The position numbers and the translations under genes are program-made. From Impatiens glandulifera (taxonomy: Eukaryota; Streptophyta; Magnoliopsida; Ericales; Balsaminaceae): DNA of 64,000 nt. The notes beneath the pieces were generated by a model, which was given only the letters and a program-made list of their open reading frames with translations, was not told the origin of the DNA and made no database searches. Below are positions 38,482 to 50,400 of this stretch, piece by piece; within the stretch, counting starts at the first letter, position 1; each line of letters starts with the position of its first letter. Where the stretch lies: positions 57,122,587-57,186,586 of the forward strand of contig NC_061865.1 of NCBI RefSeq assembly GCF_907164915.1, written 5' to 3'.

Positions 38482-41400
38482 ATGGGGCGAAGGAAGTTGG
38501 AGATGAAGCGGATCGAAGATAAGAGTAGTAGACAGGTGACCTTTTCCAAGAGGAGAAATGGATTGATGAAGAAGGCTCGTGAACTTTCAGTACTCTGCGA
38601 TGTTGATGTTACTGTCATCGTCTTCTCTAATCGCGGCCGATTATACGATTTCTGCAGCGGAGAGAGGTTAGTCATCGATCTTTTTCTTCATTAGTTTGTT
38701 TATCTAGCTACTCTATTGCTATTGCGCTCTAATACTTCTCGCATTTCATTTTCGATTAACTGTTTGAATATCATTTGTTTGTTTGTTTCTTTCTTTTCTC
38801 TGAAATTAACAACCTTTCTTTGTGGGTGGGTAAAGGGTATAGGGAAAATTGAATAAAAAGTAGAAACAGTTTGTCTTGTCGTTGTTCTTCTGTTGAATCA
38901 ATCGTTATCCAGTCCACATAGGCGCCAGTTTTGACTCACCGACATCAGATAAGCTAGCCGCTTTTTAGAGAAACGAGCCTATTTCGGACTTAAGTTTGAT
39001 GACACAATTTATTGCATGTGATCATGATGGAAATTCTGCACAGCCTGCACACAATTATATATATAAAAAACTTATAAGCTTTTTCAGAACTTACTTCTAG
39101 AAGAATTGTATGACGTACTAGCTAGATGGCATATATTTGTTTAAGGATATACCATTACCAAAGACCAAGTTCTAGGAAACCAATGAACCGGGCTTTTAAA
39201 GTATCATGAGTGAGTGACCTTTTTGCATGTCGGCCATTAACTTAATTAATCCCCTCTTTTGTCAATTTGGAGACACATACTAATTGGTTTAAGGAAACCC
39301 ATGATTGCATGTTTCCCTGGTAATCTTGTACCAGCATGTGGCTGTAATTTTATGCATAGGGAGATTAAGTTTTCATGTGTGGATTTACTATGGTCCTAAT
39401 CTAACTAAATTTTGTCTGATTGTTATATTAACTATACAACTAGGAAGTTGTACTTCTAATTTGGATATCGTTAGTTTTTCGGCTTCGTTTTCCTTCGATG
39501 GTGTCCTCACCTTTTACTAGCTAACTTCTATTCAAGTTTATCAGCATTTTCATAAAATGGTGGATTAAGAATTTAGACGAGTGAGTGCACCCTGATCATC
39601 AAAAAACAAATCATCATCCATGCACGCCTCCTCATTTTCCACATTGTCGTTAACAACTCCTCCAAAGTTGTTAACGACTCCCTCCAAATTCATTATGCTA
39701 AAAATGATATGGTAACTCCCTCTTTCTTTATGCTAAAAAACATTAAACAAGAAACCGAGAATCATACACGAAGCAATGCAAAGGGTTAAAATATCCTATC
39801 AAAAATCGAAGAAAACGGGACCAAGCATCAAGCAAAGATGGATCCAAGGTATTAGATTTGCTACCAAAAATCGAAGAAAACGGGATTATACAAGTAGGGA
39901 TGGATCTAGGAATTAGATTTGGGGTGAACTCGAAGAAAATAAAGAGAAAATTATGAATGAAATGAGTGGAGGAAATAACAAGCAATGAATTAATTGAAAA
40001 AATAGGAAATTAGAAGGTCATTACACCTTACCATAAAAGAAAATCTATTTTTTTCCTTTCTTTTCGGGATAGATTTTTTTCCTTTCTTTTTGGGGTGGAC
40101 TTGAATCCACTCAGCCCTAACGCAAGAGTGAACAAAACATTGGAAGTGTGAGTGATGAAGCGTTATCCTATACTCTTTAAAAATATAAAAAGAAGGTGCA
40201 CCATGGAGAAAGCCAACCAATTTCAAACAATAGTTGAAGATGATAGAGCTATGGGAGCAATGGACATGAATGAAATCGACTGAATGGTTTTTGCTTCAAC
40301 ACTGTCAACAAACCAACTGACAACTAGTAGGAGAGATAGATTACGTGATAACGATATTTAGTTTGGTTACATACAATGATATCTTCCATGCCATCATTGA
40401 TGATGATAAAAAATTTACCTTGGACAAGAAGTGGCGAGACAACATGGCGAAAGTCGAAGCCTTGTGTGACGGAATGTTGAAGGCAAAGAGAATGAAGTAA
40501 AAGTTCATTGCAACTACAATATATCTTAGTCATTTTTGAAAATTAAAGAAGAATTAGCATGACACTTCACATTAATGACTCCCCACTTAAAATCAAAGCG
40601 CTTTCAGATGGAATCAAACCCGTGACATTTTGGTTTCTTAGGCCGACTCTTACCACTGGGTTACATTGGTGGGGTAAAAATGTGGTCACAATGGGGTTAA
40701 ACACATATCCCGCAAACACACTTAATCATTTAATCAAGCGCAAACTTGACACATGACGGGCTTGAATCCAAAACCTCACAAAAAGGCTGGGCATATCCAC
40801 TTTTTGTTATCTCTAGACTAGAAGAGGGGATAATATATCTTAGTCTTAGTGATACCTTTGTAATATCATGTTATATGTTAGAAAAAAGGAGCTCATTCAT
40901 TAATGGAGTTCATTCCATGATGTCGAGATCATCAGATCCCCAATGCAAAAGAAAATCATAACATATGGGATGTTGACTAGGTTGTGACTTTGGCTTTGTT
41001 TGTCTAACATTGAAGTCAAAGTAAAATCTTTTGTTGATGAGAACCAAACACCTTTTGCAAATGAAGAGATTTAAGGGTGTTTTTGTCTGAAAGATGGCAA
41101 AATAGGGCAAGTTTTAGGTGATCGGCATGCTTGAGAAGACAAGATATACAAGTCTTGCCTGAAAGAATTCGCGAATGGAATAATTTGTATTTACCATGGA
41201 TTTTAAGCTTCCAATGTTGGAATCTTGTGGAGGTGGTCATATGAGGAGACTTAGGAGTTGTTTATTGATTTTGTTGTAAGACTTTGATTTGGCATGAGTT
41301 TCCCCATAAATATTTATTTTGTTGCCACACTTAGATTTGGCTCGAGTTTGTTTCCCCATAAAGGAACTACCTAAAATATTAGGTTAGAGAGACAACTAAT

Positions 41401-44400
41401 TTTATGATCTTTTTGTAAACTAGACATTGAGGAAACTCCTTAGAGACAACTAATTTTATGATGTTTTTTTGTAAACCAGACAAAGATAACATTAATTTAT
41501 ATCCAATATATAAATAAGTCTAATGTACTTTCATTTAGATTTTTTTTTATCATTTGTGTATCCATGTTGAATCAATCCATCAAATAACACATCAACACTA
41601 ATACAAAATTCTTTTCTCAAATTAACACATCAACACTAATACACAAAAAAGTAAAACCGACTTATAACTTGGAATATGACAAAGTAATCTATCATGAAAT
41701 AACGGATCCTATTTAATATAGGTTTTAACTACTATTTATAAAAGAAAAAAATAATAAAATGCCAAGAAAAAAATGAATATAATATTAGAGGAATGAATAA
41801 TAATATTAATATAGGTTTTAACTACTATTTATAAAAGAAAAAGAAAGCGAAGTTCTAAGGACATCGCCTAACTATTTAGTTCTAACTTGTAGGAGAAATT
41901 CAAACAAATCTAATAATATATTTCAACATTTACATTAAATCCAAGCTAGGCTGATTTAACTTTTAACAGTAAATGTTTTGTTTATCTTTCTTATGTCTCA
42001 TTTTCTGCATTTCATTTTTCACTTTATGTCTCATTTTCTGCATTTCATGTTTCATTTTTCACTTTCATACTTCAATCTTGTTCTTCTAGTTGTGTTTTCC
42101 ATTCTTTAAGCTTCTTCTCACCCTTACACTTCAACTTTGGCTTTAGGTTTCGTCTTCGATTCTATTACTATATCTCAAAGACTGTCTTCAACGTACCTAA
42201 AAACAAATTAGATTTAAGGTGTTTTGGCGCCACTAATGAAAGCTAATTAAGCATCAATAATAGAGGGGGTAGTTGGAATAAAAAGCCTGGACAATAATTT
42301 CAAAATATAGGAACACAAAAATATTTACATAAATTTAAAAATGATTAAATCAAAATTTTCTAAATTATATTATAAAACATTATTGTGATCTTAGAATATA
42401 ATACGATTAGAACTCAATTCGTACTAGTTATATAGCTTTTGGTTTTTGTTTGGGCACTCTCCAAAGTTAATTTAAAAAAATTAGTACAAAAAATATTATC
42501 TAGTTCAAATAATGAGTTTAAATTTTCTTAAGTAATAAATTTATACTAAAACTTACAAAGACAGTCTCATGAAACATTGTTTTTAAACCTTAAAAGTTCA
42601 TGATTTGATGTGCCCTGCAATAGTAGACAGGTATTTCAATCACAATATGAATGAATAGTTATATTATACCTTGTCAACTCCATCGCAATATAAAACTCCT
42701 ATAAATATCTCAACTAATTTAATATACTTTTAAATATATATAAAAAAATTCTTAATTTGACTGAAATAATTAATCATATTAGGACATTCTTATTTGATAA
42801 TAATGGATAAGAAAATACTAGTTTAATTGGATTTAGGTAGATAAAGTGGAGTTAAAAAGATAAATTATTTACTTAACCTAGAGGAGAATATTTATAACAT
42901 TTTGACAACATATTTAAGAGACTTGGAATCCAATTTACTTTAATTAACTCAGATAAATAATACATCACTTAAAACAAATAAAAGAATAGTAGAGAATAAA
43001 GAGTGAAGATAAAATATAGTTATCAACTAGAAAATGAATTTAGGGAAATATAGCATATTCTAAAGTGCGGCCATAGAATTATTATTGTCTAAGAATGGGA
43101 ATAGTTATAGAATAATCACAAAAATATAACATATTTGAATCTGAGTTGATTAGCGAGGCTAGAATGTTATGAAATAATTTAAAAGAAGTTATTAAATAGA
43201 GTAAATGACTCTTTTAGAATATAACCATAAAATGAAAAGGTTAACATCATACTTGAGTCTTAGTTAAGGCTATAAAGCAGGGTTTAGGAAATTCTGAATA
43301 GGCTAACAACTAAATGAAATAGAACAGTAGATTAGCTGAGCCAACATGAGAATAATATAACTAACTTATTAATAAAAGTGTATGAGAACGGAACAATCGA
43401 CAAAAATTTAATGGGTTGTTTTATAATTTTACATATAAAATTTTATAGAATCATATTGTAATTTAATATAGTAGGAGACTATAGAAGTTAACCTTTTTTT
43501 AGTTAAAATAATAATAGTTAATTTTAATCCATGTTATAATAAAAAAGCACTAGGAGGACAAAAGTTGATTTTGAATTTTAGATTATAATGTTTATAGAGT
43601 TATTACTACCCACCATAAAAAATAAAAACTAGCTTAACCTAAAAGGATTGTTGTCATAAAGTAATATTATGGAAACTTTAATGTTTGTACAATATGTTTG
43701 ATATCTCTCCCAAAGTTTGTAATATTAAGAATAATTTGAGGCGAATCTCGGCCACTTGTTGAAGCTAAAATGTATGTTTAACTAATGATTTTCCTCCGGC
43801 CATAATCCTTGGCTGGTTTTTTCGTCAACCTAGGATCATCGAAGCAACCTTCATCTGCGCCAACATTTATAGTCATTGACACACTAATGATAGTCAATGC
43901 TTCATCTTTCATCTGCGCCAACATTTATAGTCATTGACACACTAATGATAGTCAATGCTTCATCCTCCACGACTCTGTCCCAACATTTATAGTCATTGAC
44001 ACACTAATGATAGTCAATGCTTCATCCTCCACGACTCTGTCCCAACATTTGTAGTCATTAATACACTAATGATAGTCAATGCTTCATCCTCCACGACTTC
44101 CTCCCCAACATTTGTAGTCATTAACACACTAATGATGGTCAATGCTTCATCCTCCACGACTCTGCCCCAACATTTGTAGTCATTGACACACTAATGATAG
44201 TCAATGCTTCATCCTCCACGACTCTTCGCCCCCAACATTTGTAATCATTAACACACTAATGATAGTCAATGCTTCTTCCTCACAAAGATGGGTCCACATT
44301 GCTGAAATGGCCAGAGAGAGAGAGCGTTTGTCCTGTTTCAATGCCTTTGCCACTAGAGTGTCAAAGCTTCACACTATCTCAACAAAAGTTGAGACCTATG

Positions 44401-47400
44401 CTTCATCTGTACTCTTTTTTCCATTCACGATAAGGTGTAAGAAGACAAACTGTCTTTTTTGGCTTAAATTTGTTTGAATTTAGGCTTTCTACTTTTCAAA
44501 AGAAAAATATATCAATCAAGTGATCGCCAGCATTCCACTTCACTATTTTTTGAAATATCTCGGCATCTATTCATTGTCCTCGAAATTGACTTGTTGGCAT
44601 CGCCAAGAGGCCTCATCTCTAGAAACTCGGCTTGCGGCCAAGGTTCATCAAGGTAGTGAAAATATTAATCTAGGCAAGTTCCTTAGGTTAATTATTAGAA
44701 TGTACCCTAAGTTAACATGTTAATTTATTTTTATCAATGTTATAAAACATGGTTATAGAGTCAAGAATATTAATAGATAAGTATTGGAGACTCATAGATG
44801 ACCACATTAACTCATGGTCATGAATTTGAGAGTTTATTCGAATATATATATATATTTAATAGATAAATAACATTAATATCGTACATGCTAATAACATTAA
44901 TTTTGTAAACCCCACCAAGGTAGCCCAGTGGTAAGAGTCGACTTAAGAGACCAAAATGTCACGGGTTCGAGTCCATCTGGAGGCGCTTTGAATTTAAGCG
45001 AGGAATCATGATTGTGGGGTGTCATGTTAGTTCTTCTGTAATTTAAAAAAAAAACATTAATTTTGTACTTTATACTCATTTATAGTTTCTCTCATTGTTA
45101 ATGATATGATAACTGACATATTTCTTTTCTTTGTGAAGTGTTACTTCTTCATTGAAAAGATGTCGTTATTCTATTATTGGTTAATAAGAATGTGATTCAC
45201 CATCTCTAGTTTCTCTCCTTTATTAATGATATCATAGCTGCCATAATTATTTGTTTGCGGTGTTACTTCTTCATTAATTGAAAAGAAGATCTCATTATTC
45301 TATTATGATTCACTTAGTTTGTTTGATGTGGGTGTATTTTAATGATTTGAAAGTCATGAAGTTTGAGTGTTCCTTCTTCATTGGAAAGATGTCATTATTC
45401 TATTATGGTTCACTTAGTTTGTTTGATGTTGGCGTATTTTAGTGATTTGAAAGTCATGAAATTAAAATATTGTTGGATAAAAAAGTGGGGTTTTGGAATT
45501 ATTTTGATTAAATTATGAAAATGTTTTTTTTTTGTATTTAAATTTTACATTTAATAAATGGTGAAGTAAAAGTATTTTTATATTTTATTGGATGAATCAA
45601 GTGATTGATGATGGAAATGATAGGTAAAAACTTAAATAATTCAAGATCAAACAAGTGTACCTAAATTCAACCAAGTGGAAGAATGTATCTTGGAAGTCAA
45701 TAAGTTCTTTCAAGTAAATGAAATGGAAGCAAATATAAAAGTTGCTATACAGTTTTCCAAAACAACACTTGATTATATAGAATAAATGTATACGTTGGAA
45801 AATTGTATGGTTCTTTTATTCTTTGCAGAAATACATCAAAAGCTCTAAAATGTTAATTTTGTCAGAGTGGAGGTTACCCCTGGCATCAAACATAAAATAG
45901 TAGAGAAACTATCAGAAGCTTTTGCATGATTTCTTGAATATTTTCAAATAATCAAGAAGTGGTAGATCCAAGTCTGGAAGAAACCAGTTCAGAAGAAGTT
46001 TTTAAAGTAACTTCTTCAAAAACATTTTACTGACCAGCTATATTCAACTAATCATATGCCTTGTCTTTGGAGCAGAGGCTTCAAGCGATTCAAGAGTATG
46101 ATATTTTCTTTAGTTAAAGGAGTGGTGTTGATTCATTTCGATGAGGAGTCATGGATGCAAAGAGGAGTGTGGGTCACTGTGGACGTACATTATCATGGTA
46201 GAAGCATATTAATGCCTTTGACTTTCTAGAATTCCATAAGGTTATATGCATAGACCTGAATGAAACCAAATGAATAGGTTGAAATCGAATGAGGTTTAAT
46301 TTTTCAATGAACAAATATAATTAAGTTTTTTGTTTGACCAAAATGTCTTAAAAAATAATTAGTTTTCTTGGTTTGGTTATGGACAGATATTCTCATGAGA
46401 TATCAATTATTTCGTGGCTATGTTTTTTTTTGTTGAAATAACTTTTGAAAATTTGAAACAGGTTATATGATTTGGTTATTGTGATTGATGATAGATTATC
46501 ATCTCTTAGTTTCCTCACAAATTATTTATATTTTAGTTTTATTTTATAAAATATTAATTCTTATTCATTTAACTAAAAAGGTATAATATTTACAAATTCA
46601 CACAATTAAACAAGAATCTCGATGTTAAATAATATAGTAAATTTATAAAAATCAGGTCACTTCGTCGTGATGACTCAACAGACAACTCTTTTGAGTTTCA
46701 TGCAAGAAAGTAAAGTTGAATAAATATATTATATATATAGTTAAAATAAGTAGAAATTTGTACAAATCATGGAAGGATAATGAAAGAGGTTCAAGAAGAT
46801 CAACTTCAATGACTCTTTATTATAAAAATAAAAAACAACTTTAGATCTGTAAATATCGTCTCTTTTGTTGCTTTGTTACTAAGGAGACGGACACATATTC
46901 GAAAAAGCATAACCAACAGAAAACGACCCACCAATGTGTGAAAGTATTATTCGGCTTACTGCATTGGAAAAATTCCACTTCTCTTCACTATACCGAAACC
47001 TCTAGGTAAGATGTCGAACGGAATAAAACACAATATCAATTCAAATCTAAGTGGTGAATAGATAAACGAAGCCCCGTTCGACACTAAAAAAGGCCTTCGA
47101 AGGCCAAGAAGAAAAATCAATTCAACTCCTTAAGAGCTCTTTTCTAGAATGATAGGACTTAAGAGCTCTTTTCTAGAATGATAGGAAAAAAGAACAAGAG
47201 GGTCAAGCAAAAGATAATGGAAGTGGTGGATGGTTTCTTATCAAATCCGACAATTGTACCCCAATTACTAGGGAGGTTGACCTGTGATCGATGATCATCC
47301 CGTTTGTGGATGATCTGATTTCAGTAGTGGTTACTTCTACCCAAGCTCAAAGTGGTTACTTCTACCCTGCTCAAAAAGATGCAAAAATTATGGACCAGGG

Positions 47401-50400
47401 ATTCAACTCAACAAATGCTCTATAAGAAAATGTTAGTGACAAGAAAATTTGTGATTAAGATGCGACGAGAGTAAATAGAATCCGTAGAAACAAAACAAAG
47501 ATGATATTGTGATTAAGATGCGAAGAAACAAAACAAAGATGTTCAAGATTGAGAGCGACCTGTTAGGCCTACCCGCGTAGCGGTGATCCAAGGGGTACTA
47601 GCTCTTTTGACTTTATAAGCTGACTTTTTATGTTGTTTAGTTTAGCTATAATATGTAATTATAAGTTATGACCAGCTTTTGAAGTCTTCTGTCCAAAAAA
47701 AATTGTTTCTCCTGGGAGGCTATTCACGAATGCATTCATACTCTCGACAAACTTAACAGAAAAAGAATTCTCCTTGCTAGCAGATATAGTATTGTCTTAA
47801 GCCGAAGAAACGACCAAACATATTCTCCTTCATGGTCACATGGCCTCCTCCATTTTGGTCCTTCTTCGTATCGTTATCAATCATCCTAATATTAACATTG
47901 CAGACTTTTGGAACAATGGATCTCGAGATGCTCGAGAGTGATTATTTGCAATGAATGGAAGTGCATCCCACTTATTATGTGGTTGATCTATGGGCCATGC
48001 CTCCTAATATTAACATTGCAGACTTTTGGAACAATGGATCTAGAGATGCTCGAGAGTGATTATTTGCAATGAATGGAAGTGTATGTGGTTGATATTATGG
48101 AAAGAACAAAATTAGAGAAATTTTCAAAGTAGGTAGGATTAAAGAATTTTTCTTCAAACTTTCACATCAATCAAGAAGAAGGGGATGTGCACCGAATGAG
48201 ACTATCTCGAGCTTATCGGAATCTAACTTTATTGTATTTTTTTTTCTTTCTTCAACACCAATCACGAGTTTTTCTCCATTCCTCTCGTATATCGTCGTAA
48301 CGCCCTTAATGCTAGGTTTTGAAAAACACTTTTCATGTCATTCTCATTTAGGTCAGATTCGGATCCTCCGTTGTTTCCTTTTCCTTCCACACCCTTTCCT
48401 TGAAATGAGAAAGAAGATGGTACACTTGAATTGTATTATTCAAGTGCTTATTGATTGCCAAGGATCCTACTTCTACCCTCTTTTTTTTATGTAAACTGTT
48501 TAGGAACGTTTCTTGCCTTTCACATCTCGATTTCAATAAAAATTAGACATTTAAACTAAAAAAAAAATGTTATGATCATCTTTGTCATAACTTTTCTAAT
48601 TTGGTTCGATTTTTTTGTTACCAAAGATTAATAAAAAAGCATCTCATTTTTTTAATAAAAAATAACATTTCAAAAGAGAGCTCACCTACAAAAACACTTT
48701 GAGGTAAGATGTTGGTGGATTCCTCGTTTTGGAGACAAATAGAACACCTAGAAAGAAGGATGAAGTTGTGACGTTGATGGGTCATGTCATATAGGTTGAG
48801 TCTTACCTTCAATTGCTTCAAATGATCCTCTTTAGACAATCAAAGACTAAGAGGTGAAGGTATCAAAATGATGAATAGCTAACATATTGTTATAAGAAAT
48901 GAGGTAGGCTAAAGTATTATACTTGAAATAGTTACATATTATAAATCTTTTCTCATGGTTATGTAGTGGTGATTGAAAATAAGAGATTTGACATCTTGGA
49001 TAGTAGTACCAATTGATTATTCAGAATTCTTTATTTTTTTTTAATATAAGAAGTTAAGCACAATCTCCACTTTAACTTAAGGCGGTATAAGTTGGAATCG
49101 AGTTCGTGACCTTTGATATTTTAGGCACCGACTTCTTGTCATCTTAGTGAGTAAATTGATTATACAAAAACTTATTGTTGGTCTTTTTAAAATATACTCA
49201 ACTGTTTGGAGTTATGTTGATTGCGATTGCGAGTACCTCTTTAAGAAAAATGAGATAATCTTTTTGAGTTATTTTTAGTAATGTGAAATAAGATTTAATA
49301 GAACTTCAGTTGACAGACTTTACTCATCAGCGGTGGATGTTTCTACCGAAATCTTGGATAGAACTGCTACAAATCTGTGACCGAAATCTTGGATAGAACT
49401 GCTACAAATCCACAGAATTGGTAGATGCATTCATGATTATCATTGTAAAATAAGTTGTGTTTTTCTTAAAAAAACAATATTTGCCAACTCCCATCCCTGA
49501 AGATAGATAGGAGCATATGATTGCTTCTATAAGAGAATTACTTAACATTATCATCTTTTCATTGTAGACTATATAACTTCTTACTTCTGACATTTTCTTA
49601 TGATTGGATGAGATGTCAAACTGGTTCATAATCAATCTAGTAAGTAGTATGAGAACAAGTTGTTAATGCCAAAACCATTAACATGAAAAGTTTGTGGAAT
49701 ACATAACATGGTATTATTACCTTGAATAACAAAAATAAGAAATACATCCAAATGGTGCATAAGAGATTTGACTTTTTATATGTTTGTTAGGATCAGGTAG
49801 GAATTTCATTTGTTTTATATGACTAGGAACTTAGGTAGTAGGTGCAGCTTGGACAGAAGTGAGAATATCAATGCACGTGGGTAGGAAGTGAAGTAATCTC
49901 TTTGATATAAAAGACCTCTAATTCTGTAAATTGCTCTTCATAGAGTTAATAAAGTTTAAGCTCCTGTCATATCGGATATGGCAGTAAAATACTTTATCTT
50001 CATTATATTTCTACATATGCTCCAAATATCTATTTGAGATTATCTTGGAAAGATTGATAATGTCGTTTAAGAATAATTTAATACTCAATTATTTGACTAA
50101 TAAAACACATTTAAGAACTATAGAAGAATTTGAGAAAGATGAAAGTTTGAGGATAGTTATCTCAATTGATGGGGTATATGGAAAAGTAAACGAAAACTAT
50201 AAGAGTGAAACAAGTTAACTTTTGGTACATATTAATAGATAACTTAATAGATAACTTGTGGAGCTAGCCTAGATTGTTATTTTCAAACTCCCTTCCATCT
50301 ATGTTGTAGATTCTTCCTAAATGAGGAGACAAAATAATATAATTCAACTCAAAATAAGTGGATCAAAGATACTAGATAGTCGATGTTGAGATTCTCACAT

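Noticed and set aside
43861..44275. CRISPR-like array of regularly spaced repeats
   Set aside because: The whole 62-bp unit repeats with no unique spacers, in a plant intron. It is an ordinary tandem repeat.
44908..45053. Possible functional tRNA gene (also at 40.6, 60.1-60.6 and 63.2 kb)
   Set aside because: Box A and box B are good, but acceptor and anticodon arms do not pair, the elements are about 120-150 bp with A-rich tails, and one has a 14-bp target duplication. They are SINEs.
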